Of a stretch of DNA of 64,000 nt, positions 12,701-24,700 are shown in pieces. Numbering within the stretch: the first letter of the stretch is position 1; every line of letters begins with the position of its first letter. A program made the position numbers and the translations under genes. This DNA is from Eublepharis macularius (Eukaryota; Chordata; Lepidosauria; Squamata; Eublepharidae), in NCBI RefSeq assembly GCF_028583425.1, contig NC_072801.1, forward strand, positions 59,473,766 through 59,537,765, in the 5' to 3' direction. The notes beneath the pieces are model-generated. The model was not told where the DNA came from, did no database searches, and was given only the letters and a program-made list of their open reading frames with translations.

Positions 12701-15700
12701 ATCCTCAAGCACCATTCCACTTTGGGCCTTCTGAGAATTTGAGGTGCTCAGCAGCCATCCGGGGTTTTTGCCCAATGGCACAATTCTTTCCCAAGCCCAC
12801 CTGACTCCGGGCAGTGGGTGGGGAGGCTCGCTTCTCTCTGGGTGTCTATGCTGCCACCAGCTGGTCGACTGGAGTATTTCTCACTAAGAGGTAAACATTG
12901 CTGTTTACAGGCTCTGTTTAGAGTATGCATCTTCTGCTTTCACTCTGCCTAACCTTCACAAGGATGGCTTACCACACTTGTACACACCCAGGGATCTAGC
13001 AATCTATCGACCAAATGCCTCTCTGCCCCGGGTGACTTTTTAGTAACATCCTTGAGTAGGGCTTATTGCGGCTATGGAGAACAAACTTCCAGCATTCAAA
13101 GTAATAAGAATTTTTTTTAAAAAAAATGTTCATGCACGTAGTCTACTCAGCAAAGCAATGAGCAAGGTTACAAAGCAATCCTCTGTCCTTTTATCCTGAC
13201 TGTTGTTATTCTAGAGTAGGCTCTTTATTATTAAAGTCACAACTTTTTATATCAGTCCTCCATCATCTTGAGTCTCTCTGGGCTGCCTGCCCCTTTTGTG
13301 ATAACAGCAGCTATCCAGATGAATTCAACTGAAAAGGATCTTATAACAGAACACATGAAAATGGGTTCATGCCCCTTATTATCCCTCTCTGTCCACCCCC
13401 CTGTGGGTCAGTCCTTTTCTTCTCGCCCTTCCTTGGAAGAGTTACCATCTAGCATTTGGCATCCTCAGCTCTCAGTCATCTCCGAGTGGTCTCATTCCTG
13501 CCAGATCATGAGATGACCCTTTGATTGCCCTCTGCTGGCCAGGAGCGTTTGGTTAACCTGGCCTTAGGTACTGGGTGCTTGAGAGAGCCACCAACAGGAT
13601 GAGTGTGCTTGACAGCAATTAACTGTTCTCCTGTTTCCTGTGCTTGTTCTGACAGAGAAACTTCTTGGAATGGATGTGGGGTTTTTGTAGCCCCCAAGCT
13701 CTCCATAATGTGATGTAGCCCATAGTGGAGTGCATTTCTCCACATAGCTAATAAAAGATGCAGAGCATAAAACATCTACCAACCTAAAAAAAAATCCTCA
13801 TGTTAACTCCCGATTTCATTTTATTTCATTTGTGTATTCATTTGGTGAGTGTTTTTGTCTAATCGATTTGCTGAACTGAGTAGGCGTTTGCATTTTATAG
13901 TCAGCAGATGGGTGAGAATCTGGTCTTACTCTCTGTAGAACTTACTTCTATAAAATCCACTTCCATTTTTACATCTGCTTGATTCTTTTGCAAACAGTTC
14001 TTCCACCCACGAAGATAGATGATGTGACGATCCAAGATTTCCGCAGCCTCGTGGAGCTCAATGTTTTTGGAGTTTTTTTAGGATCGAAGGTGAGTGGATT
14101 CCAGTGTATAAACAGCTGTGTAGTCTTCTCAGGCAGCTGTCTGGCTCCAAAAAAGAAAATGAGGCAGAAATATGAAAGTGTTATGCTATACAGTTTGGAG
14201 GTGTTATAAATTGTTTAAAAAGCCATTTTGTTCCTCTGATAGAATGGCTAAATATTGACTCAGATTAATAATTTATCTTTAAAGTTACCCTTCTTAGCTC
14301 GGAAACATGTTATTAAAATGACCATGCCACCAGGCGTGGGCTTGTTCACTAGGTCGACCTAGGCAATCAGTGGAGTGTGCTGTTTGGCTGCCCATCTGCA
14401 GCATTGGGGTTTACCCTAGGGGGCTTCTCCATCCCCAGCAGATGGCCAGTGGGGAGCCTGCTCCCTCCTTTCCTTTGGAGGTCAGATGGCCCACCTTAAC
14501 TCCCCCGACTCTGGAGCAAGGAGGCAGGTGGCAATGCAGTGGAGTAAGAAGTGGGTGGGTGCAAGCTTCCCGCTTTCATATGGCCCTGTGGGGGAGGGGC
14601 AGCTTGGGCACCCTAGCCTATGCTGACCCAAATCCTTGGGCTGGCCCTGTATACTACCTGTAGTGCAGAACACCAATTATTATATCTAAGAGTTTTGATG
14701 GAATATTAATAGTTTTGTATCACTGAATTTTTAAAAATCAGGAAACTTAAATTGTAAAATGGAGGTTATGGCGTTCCCAACTGTTGGTTCTACAACCAAA
14801 GTAATGCCATAGACTCGCTGGGTGAGAATTCAAGGCGACTTTTCTTGTTCTGCAGTAGAACAAGCTTGTGTAGAATATCAGTATTAAATTTTATTGGGTT
14901 GGTTGTGGTTTTAATAAATATAAGATTAAAGAATTTTCCCTCAGCTGTGATTTTATTATCTGTGCCATGCTGGACATCTGAAATAAATTTTATTTAATTC
15001 TTCTCCCTTTTTCTTCAGTTAGATCAAGATGGGTAGCTGTATTAAGTCTCTCTGTAGCTGTAGAAAGAAGTAAGAAAAAGTAGAAAAGAGCAAGAGTTCA
15101 GTAGAGCCTATAAGAAGGGGTCATTTCATAGAAAAAGAGCTACAGGAACTTATTAGCATAACTCATTAGCATATGCCATGCCCCTTGACATCGCCGGAAG
15201 TGTGTCATTAGCATAATTGATTTGACGGGGCCTAAAATGGCCAGGATTCAGTTGCTGCCAGATGGGGGAGTGTTCCCCCTCCTGGCAGTGGTCCAATCAG
15301 GGCTCTTTTGGCCCCAATCCAGGCCAAAAAGGGCCCAAAATGGCTCAAAATCACAAGTTTGGGCACATTTTGGCCTGGATCAGGTTCAAAACAGCCCAGA
15401 TCAGGTTGGTGCTGGCCAGGCTTTGACCCAATCCTGGTGGTTTGGGCCCTGATTCCGATCAAAATGGGCTCCAAATGGCCCAAAATGGCCATTTGGGGCC
15501 TGTTTGGGCACGGATCAGGGCCAAAACAGTCTAGACCAGGTCAGTGACAGGCAGGGGAGAGTTCCCCCACCTGGCACCAACCCAATCCCAGCTGGTCCAG
15601 CCCCAATTCCAGTGGAAACGGCCCTTGGATACTCACCGTGAAGGGTCCTTCTCCTCTGAGGAAAGGAGGACATCTTGGGTGATTCCCACCATCCAATCAG

Positions 15701-18700
15701 GGAGGCAGGAAGTTGATTTTTCTTCCTCTTCCTTGATGAGTGGGACCACCCCTTGACTCTTCAGTTCTGGGTACTCCCTTCAGCCGTGTTCGGTCTACTG
15801 TAACTTTCAACTATAACTATGAAACAGAACTTCAAAAGATAACCATTATCTATGCTCTGCAACCATGAACTAACCACAGAGAATCATATATATAAGAAAA
15901 CATATATATAACAATCACAGACTTACTAAACACTGTCTTGAGAAATTGGAACAGATACAGAAGGGAAGAAGAGTGCAGCTTTGACTTGTCTTCAGTGACC
16001 AACGAAGATCTTGGGAGGGCAAGATGTCCTCCTTTCCTCAGAGGAGAAGGACCCTTCACGGTGAGTATCCAAGGGCCGTTCTCCCTCTGAGGCGGAGGAC
16101 ATCTTGGGAACTCCCAAAGCAGTTCTTAATGTTCGGGTGGGAGATCTTCGTCCCTTATCACATGTTGGAGCACTCTTCTTCCGAATGCCGCATCCGCCGA
16201 TGCGTAAGTATGGATATGGTAGTGTTTGATGAACGTGGACACGGATGACCAGGTGGCCGCCTTGCAAATATCTTCTATTGACGCATTGTTCCTTAGAGCT
16301 GCATTGGTTGACGCACTCCTTGCCGAGTGAGCTGTGATTCCTTTTGGCACTTCCATCTTAAGTGCTCGGTAAGCTTCCGTAATGCACATTTTAATGCTGT
16401 AGGCGATGGCTGACGCAGACATTCTTTGGCCTAATCTAGGACGTGCTATATTTATGAATAGAGAGTCCGACTGACGCAGCGATTCTGTTCTGATTATGTA
16501 TATTTTAATTGCACGTCTTACATCGAGATTGTGCCATTCGCGTTCCCTAGCATGTACTGGTGATGGGCAGAATGATGGTAAATTGATCTCTTGAGCTCGA
16601 TGGAATCTAGACGTGGCCTTGGGCATGAAGACCGGATCTGTTCTCAGGACCACCTTGTCTCTATGAAAGACGCACAAATCTGGTCTGGTTGATAATGCGC
16701 TGAGCTCCGAGATACGTCTTGCCGAGGTTATAGCCACGAGGAAAATGGTCTTGAGCTTAAGCCATCTCAGTGAGATATCCCTCATTGGTTCAAACGGAGC
16801 TTTAGTAAGTGCCGATAACACAACATTCAGGTGCCATGTAGGAAACCTGTGTATCGTGGGCGGTCTTATTAATGTTGCACCCCTAAGGAAGCGTTTGATA
16901 TGTGGGTGTTCCGACAACGGAGTCCCATTCTCTGTAGTGACGACTGTGCTTAGGGCAGCGATCTGTCGTCGCAGTGTTGCTGGTCTGAGGCCTCTATCAA
17001 GACCCTCTTGAAGGAATGATAGTATTGCTTGTGTGGAAGGGTGTAAAACTGATACCTTTTTTCTCCTGCACCATCTGTTGAACGCTTTCCAGGAGACGTT
17101 ATAGATCCGGACGGTGGATTTCTTTCTAGACACTAGTAACGTGTCTATGACTTCTGAAGTATAGCCTGCTCGTTGCAGATAGCTCCGTTCAATTTCCACC
17201 CTGTCAGAGACCACAATTCCGGACGAGGGTGCCATATTGGACCTTGTTGTAGCATGTCCGGATGGACTGGTAGTTTGAGTGGAGGTGCTACTGACAGAAG
17301 TAGTAGGGATGAGAACCACGGTCTCCGTGGCCACCATGGAGCGACTAGTAGTATCCTGGCTCTTTGTTCCCTGATCTTCCGAAGAAGCTTGGGTAATGTT
17401 GGTAGTGGAGGAAAGGCGTATAACAAACCTTTCAGCCATTGTGAGTTGAGAGCATCCGTGTCTTCCGCTTTCGGATGAAAGAACCTGGTAAAAAATCTGG
17501 GAACCTGGTTGTTGAGGTGTGAGGCAAAGAGATCTACTACCGGCATCCCGAAGTGCGCTGCTAGGAATAAGAACGTTTCCTTCTTCAGGGACCATTCCCC
17601 CGGATGAAGGACCTCTCTGCTCAGCCAGTCCGCATGTACATTGAGAACTCCTCTTATGTGTTCTGCTTGAATCGAGCTGAGGTTGCTCTCCGCCCAGCTG
17701 ATGATTTTGTGGGCTTCTCTTTGCAGGCGAGATGATCTGGATCCCCCTTGTTTGTTTATATATGTCTTTGCGGCTATATTGTCCGTGCGTATCAGGACAT
17801 GGCTGTGAAGTATTTTCTCTCTGAAGAAAGTCAGAGCTAGTAGAATGGCCCTCATTTCCAGGACATTGATGGGAAGTTTCATCTCTGACTCGGACCATTT
17901 GCCCTGGGCTGGAATGCCCTCCATCGTTGCTCCCCAGCCCTTGAGGCTGGCGTCTGTATATATCTGTATGAGGTGGTGGGTAAGAAAGCTCTTGCCCTGC
18001 CGTAGATTGGCGTCTACTGTCCACCATTCCAGACTGACCTTCACCGTTCTGGGGACCTGGATCCTGATGTTCTTCCTCTGTGCTATCTGCATCTGGAAGG
18101 GGCGTAGTAGTGACTGAAGAGGTCTGGAGTGGAATCGACCCCAGTAGATTGCTTCTGCATTGGCTACCAGCACCCCCATGAACTTTGATAGATCCATAAG
18201 CATGGAGGAAGGTTGTTTGATTATTGATCGTGCCAGTAGTCTGGTCTTGTCCCTCTTCTTGCTTGGGAGGAAGAATCGTCCTTCTTTGGTGTCGATAGAT
18301 AGGCCCAGGTGTTCCAGGCACTGAGACGGTTGTAGTGAGCATTTGGCTAGGTTTATTAAGAAGCCGTGTTGTTTGAGGAAGTGAATGGTGAATGTAGTTA
18401 CTCTGATAGATTCCTCTCTGGAGCCAGCTCTTATTAGCAAGTCGTCTAAGTATGGATGCAAATGAATGCCCATTTCTCTCAGCTTGAGAACTGGTACTAT
18501 GAGCAGCTTGGTAAATACCCTGGGCGCAGTTGCCAGGCCGAAGGGCATCGCTCTGAATTGAAAGTGAAGGTCCTTCACACAGAATCTGAGGAATTTCCGA
18601 TGTGTTGGGGTCATCGGTACATGTAGATAGGCCTCTGTTAAATCTATTGAGGTTAGGAACTCCCCCGGCTGTAATGCCTCTGCGATGGATCGTAGAGTCT

Positions 18701-21700
18701 CCATCCTGAAATGTCGAACATTTATGAACTTGTTCACGTACTTTAAGTCCAGCACAGATCTCCAGTCCCCTGTTCTTTTGGGGACTGTGAAGAAAATGGA
18801 GTACACTCCTTGTCCCTGTTCGTGTGGTAGGACTGGTTCGATTGCTTTGATATCCAGTAGGTGTTGAATGGCCTGCATAGTGATGGATCTTTTTATGGGG
18901 TCTTTCTTCAGTGGGGAGACCAAGAATCGTTCCGGAGGTAAAGAAGCGAATTCTATTGAATAGCCCTGGGAGACTACTTCCATGGCCCAAGCGTCCGCGT
19001 TGGACTCTAACCAAGTCTGTTGAAACAGAAGTAGTCTGCCCCCCACCGGAGCTGTCTGCCAGTCAGGGTTTCTGACCCTTGTCCTCGGCGTCTTGCCTGC
19101 TGCCGCGATGGCCCTGTTGTCTGTTGAACCTGTTGTGAAAATTCCCTCTGCGTGATTGCATTTTTGGTGGATTCCATCCACGTCTTTGGTCTTGACGCTG
19201 TCTTGGTAGGGTGTGGTGAGATCTGAATGATTGAAAACCGAAAGATCGTCGTTCAGGTCTCTTTAGTGACTTTGGTAGAGCCTTCTTTTTGTCTCTAGTC
19301 TCCACTAGAATTTTGTCCAGTTGTTCGCCAAAGAGCTTCTTTCCCTGGAAGGGATAGGCCATCAGAATAACTTTAGCTTGTAGATCAGCTGGCCATGCTC
19401 TGAGCCAGAGTAGTCGTCTGGCAGCCGTAGTGGAAGCCATTGCCCTGGAGGAGAATGACAGTGCGTCTAGAGTGGCGTCCGATGTAAACATGCAGGCTTT
19501 TAAAATCCTATTCGCTCCCTCTAGCAGTCTTCTGTTGTTGTCTGGTAGAAGCTGCAGGAGCCTTCTGATCCACACAACGGATGCTCTGGAGACGATGGAA
19601 GCTACGGAAGATGCTCTGATGGAGAAGGCTAGAGCTTCGTGTGCTCTCCTCAAAAATACGTCTCCCTTTCTATCTAGTGGATCTTTTATGTTGCCTTGGC
19701 GAGTAGACCTTGGGTCTGTATGGCAACAACAGGGGCGTCTGCGATAGGCACCTGTAATAACTCAGTAGCAAAATTAGGTAATGCATACAACTTTTTAATT
19801 GCATTAGGTATCTGCTTGCAAGCCCCTGGCATGGCCCATTCAGCTTTTAATTGGCGCTCAAAGAATTCTGGGAATGGGAATACTTTGGGCTAGTCCTCCG
19901 ACCTGGGGAAGAATTCTTTATTCCCTTTGGGTCGTTGTACTTTTGGGTCTTTCACCTCCTCCCCCTCTGTGCCGGGTTCCTTCAGATCCAAGGCTGCTAG
20001 TGTCTTGGCTAACAGATAGTGATAATCTTCAGCCTGAAAAAGCCTATTGGATTGCTCAGGGGAATTGATCTCCATATCGTTCTCATCCTCTGATAAGAAT
20101 TCCCCCTCTTCGGAACCCTCGCTGGGGGAGGGAATTTCATCTGCCCAATCAATATTTTTGTTCTGGACCCGGCCCTGTTTTCTGGCCGCCTTGGTTGGCC
20201 AGGGGTTGCTCTGATTACTCCCTTTATGAGACTTTTCTGGCCTATCAGCTGTTGGGGTGTGTGAAGGCCCGGGTATCTCTGCTTGGCAGATTGCCCTTAG
20301 TTCGTCTCTCAGGGTTTGTCTGACCACTGACCTTATTATTGGGGATAAGGTGGTAGCAGGATCACTTACGTAACATTCTGGAGCGTGTCTGCAGGAGCCC
20401 TCTTTGGAAACTGCTTGATTTTGTGCCATTTCTCCCGCCGGGAGGTTGGCAAGCACGTCTTTCGAAAATGGCGGGAAATCGCCAGACGCGGCTTTTCCCG
20501 CCAAAACTGGGCTCTGCTCTGCCGCGTCTTCTTCCTGCTCATCTCGGCCGCGGGCAGATCTTGACGGCTCCCTCTGCGAAAGTCGGGGCCGCTTTTTCGA
20601 GCGCTGGGATTCCTCCGATGTTGCTCCAGAACCGGGTAGCCGCGCAAGCCGAGTAGGCATGCCGGTGCCGGTAGGGCATGTTCCCGCCGCCGGAAGGACG
20701 GCTCCAGGGGAACATCCCTCAGCCCTCTCCAGAAAGCTGTCCTCTGAGTCCGATGACTCTCTCGAGGCCATCTGTCCCTCGCTGGGTCACACTCCTCCCG
20801 GCCATTCCACAGAAAAGGGAAGGGTAAGGAAGGAGGTAGATAAAGAGGAAGGTGAATTGGAAGAAGAAGAATGTAGTAAAGATAGAAAGAGAACAAAGGA
20901 AGGTAGCAGAGCTAACCTAAGAAGTACTGCTCTCCCCTGAGGCAGGAAAAGAACTGAAGAGTCAAGGGGTGGTCCCACTCATCAAGGAAGAGGAAGAAAA
21001 ATCAACTTCCTGCCTCCCTGATTGGATGGTGGGAATCACCCAAGATGTCCTCCGCCTCAGAGGGAGAATGGGCCCAAAATGGCAATTTTGGGCCTGTTTG
21101 GGCCTGGATCAGGGCCGACATGGCCGGGACCGGGTGAAGGAGGCTTCCCCCACCTGGCACTGACCCGATCCAGGCCGTTTCAGCCCCGATCCTGGCAGAA
21201 ATGGGCCCAAATGGCCATTTTGGGCCCATTTGGGGCTGAAACAGCCGGGATCAGGTCGGTGCTGGGTGGGGGAAGGTTCCCCCACCCAGCACTGATCCAA
21301 TCTGGGCTGTTTCAGCCCTGATCCAATCGAGGCCAAAACAGCCCCAAATGGCCGAAAGTCAGGTGGGCAGGGCTACTTGACTTGACATGTGACCTGTTGG
21401 GGGAACTGCCAGAATGGCGTTGCGGAGTGTTCCTGCTCAAAATGAGCCATGCCTATAAGACTAACCAAATCTGTGGTATGGTATGAGCTTTCATGAGTTG
21501 TATCTGAAGAAGTGAGCTGTGACTCATGAAAGCTCATACCCTACCACAAATTTTGTTCATCTTATAGTTGCTACTCGACTCTTGCTATTTTCTACTTTTT
21601 CCTCAGTTGTGAGAGATAAGATCGAAGATCTTGACCGTCACTCTTTAGAATGGATTCATCCATGGCTGATATAAATATCTGTAGGGCAAAGATATATGTC

Positions 21701-24700
21701 ACACAGGGGACAACCATCATGAAATTCAGGCTAAGAGCCTTGCTACAAGTGACATTTTACGCGTGAAGGATAAAGGATCATTTTTGCAAGTCTTTCTGGG
21801 AACTGAAGTTCCTCTCCCCCACCCCTTTTCCTTTTGTTCCTTCCCCTCAGTGCCAGAAGAGACAGAGAAAGACTGCGGCAACAGCAACTTTTGCTAATCG
21901 TTCCTCCAGTCACAAGCCTGCTCTCAATGATCTTTGGGGCAGGCAGCTGCAACTTTCTCAGCTTTCTCCGGAGCATCCCCCACCCCCAGCAAGATGATTT
22001 GCAAAATCTGATGTTGCCAAAGCTTCTCTGTCTCTTCAGGCAGCGACGGGAAGGAACAAAAGGAAAAGGGGTGGGGGAGAGGAACTTCAGTTCCCAGAAA
22101 GACTTGCGAAAATGATCCTTTATCCTTCACGTGTAAAATGTCACTTGTAGCAAGGCTCTCAGACTTTTTCTGAAGTCTATTTTCATTGAGTCTTTATATA
22201 TGAGAGAATTGCTTTTAAATGGCCACATGGTGGCATTGTTCTCTTTGGAGAACTGCAAACATTTATCAAAAACCTTTAGATTACATCTGGCATAAAGAAA
22301 AAAACCCAGGGTTGTGAGAAGGCAACAGCAGTTTGGAAAGAAACTGGGACTACCATCAGAATATTCTGAGTTGGATCTCTCAGATCCAGTTTTGCAAATG
22401 GTGGTGCTTTTGGCATGGCACATAGAACTTTCTGCCATTACAAAAGGCTCGCCTATCAGTGCTAAAGTCTCTTGCGTTGGTCAAAGGCTTTTGCACCAGA
22501 GAAATGTGCCCATTCAGTGCAGGATCTCAGCCATTCCATTTGATGGTATCATTTCGGGCAAGGTCTGTTTCTTCTTAACTTTGTGTCTGTAAAGTGCCAT
22601 CAAGTCACAGATGACTTAGAAAGACCCCATAGGGGTTTCAAAGCAAGAGACAAACAGATTTGGTCTGCCAACTGCCTGCTGCTGTGTAGCATCCCTGAAC
22701 TGATGGTTTCCCATCCAAATACTAACTGGGGCTATCCCTACTTAGGAGTTAATCAGGTCTTAACTATTTAAACTTGTAAAGAGTGATTGTCTCCCTCAAA
22801 CCCCAGGCATTAGTTTTGAATTTGGTAACAGCTCCAGGGGGGAAGGGGTGCTATTAAAAAATTGGGAGTGTTTGAGGTCCTCAACTAAATGAGAGTAGTT
22901 AAAAAAGGACAATGTTTACATTGGTTAACTGTTATCAGACATCTTCAAGGATTATTCAGAAGTTGAATTTAATCACCTTTAATAAACTTACATTTCTATT
23001 GATTTTTTAAATTCAATGTAAATCATCTTTGGCTTAATCTTTTTAATGTTTAAGTGTATAATGACTTGGAAGAAGATGATATAAAATATTCCACAAATTT
23101 TATAATGGCAATTTGTGATATGGCTGGGGAGGGGAAGTTGAAAGTCTCTTAAATTGTTTTTCTTTTTGTGTTTCAGATCAACTATCAGTGGTCTGAAACA
23201 GTATAAGTCATGCTACTAAGTCTCCTCTTTTTTTGGACCTGACAGTTTTTCCTTACATTTTTCCGTCTGCAGTATGCTCTGCCCTACTTACGGAGAACAA
23301 AAGGAAACATTATCAACATGGGTAGTCTTTATGCTGAACTTGGACTTAAGAAAGGCCTGACATATGCCTCAACCAAGGTAATTCTGAGATGACAGGAAAA
23401 CCAGCCATTAGGCTCTTCTTTGTTCTAAGCTTCGGTTTGCCAAAATTTCTTGAAGCTTTTGTGCCTGTGTCTTTAATGGCTACTTCATCTGCACATGAAG
23501 CTTTTTACAGTAAAAAAAACCAAGGCAAGTCTCCTGCACAAATCTCTTCATCTTATGAAAAGCTTCACCTACTGATCCTTATTTATGAAGCTGTTGTTAA
23601 AGGTTTAGTGTAACTTATTTAATTCAAGAAGCAATATTAAAAAAATTATTTAAAGAAACAGAGAGAGTTCCCCTCTATGACAGTGTGATCCCATCTTGTG
23701 ATGCTTGCATTTATGAAAATAACAATGAATTAACTTGAAAATATATCCTATTTGGGAAAATAAGTATATACAACAACCACTATCATGTAACAATTCAAGC
23801 CGGTTGTATTCGAGCGGACCTGGGTCTCAGTTTTTCTGACTTCTGTCTAGCCAGTCCCTTGAAGATGCACCAGCTTGTAGCTGTGCTTTGTGTTGGGATT
23901 TCTTATCTTGTTTACTGTAGTTTTTAAAATATTAATACAGAACAGTTATACAAAGAAGTCCCAACAACAATCAAAATATAAACTAACAGCCAATTAATAA
24001 AAACACAATCCTCCCTTTCAGTAATTAGTATATGAAATTATCATACCTAAAATATTAATATAGAACTGTCTTTCAAAGGAGTGCTTCTGAGGTGAGAGTT
24101 TTTCTCCCAGCAGTTTCAGGCCCTTCAATCTCTCAGGGAAAATTGCGCCTTTTTTTCCTTATAAGGAACACTTCAACTCTTTAACTCCCTCTAGTGGGCC
24201 AAGGGTTACACCAGCACCCGGCCCAGGTCTTTTTTTGGTCAGTTGGAAATTCTTAAACCTGCCTATAACAAATATCCAGTACAGGTTTAACAGCTTAGTG
24301 TAAATTTGTTATTTGTATTTAAAAAAGTAAACCCTGAACCTATTAAAAAGGTATATATATATGGGCAGAGCATATCAGTCACAGAGAGAATGTGATGGGT
24401 GTTTGGAGCTTGCTGGCTGGTCTGAGTGTAAGAGAGAAAATAACAGGCAGATGTTCACCTACAGTCTGGTTGGGCTGGTGTCACCCCCCACCCCCGACTA
24501 TGTTTTCCTCTCCTCATGGAAAAGAAGGAAAAGGTTCCAGAGTCCACTTTTTCTGAAAGGATACCTCCTGAAGGATGCTTCTTTGTATCTTTACAATCTC
24601 GGCAGCTCTGTTTTTGAATTTATAACCTGATCTGGAGTGGGTGAAGTCTAGGATAACTGGTTTTGGGATAACTGATATGGAAGAGAAGCAGGAGAAGAGA

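Larger units (their letters stand above)
15617..21066 (-). mobile_element. DIRS-type tyrosine recombinase retrotransposon, near complete
   Basis: The 5450 bp element runs on the minus strand with gag-like, RT/RNase H and tyrosine recombinase regions in that order. Its 104 bp inverted repeats (15665-15768 and 20950-21053) look identical to my eye. An internal complementary region near 16020-16108 is the reverse complement of the joined outer ends: 16020-16080 matches 15617-15677, and 16081-16108 matches 21039-21066. This is the DIRS-1 plan, in which the element passes through a circular intermediate and inserts without target duplication. It lies in gene 1 intron 5, antisense to the gene. Gag is broken; the other frames are open. 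Confidence 0.9.

Noticed and set aside
15222..15547. Overlapping frames on both strands
   Set aside because: Low-complexity GC-rich repeat; no protein family and equal frames on both strands.
17236..19014. N-terminal half of a 962-codon minus-strand frame in the DIRS element
   Set aside because: It is the off-frame of the RT/RNase H gene; only the part after 17235 shows recombinase motifs.
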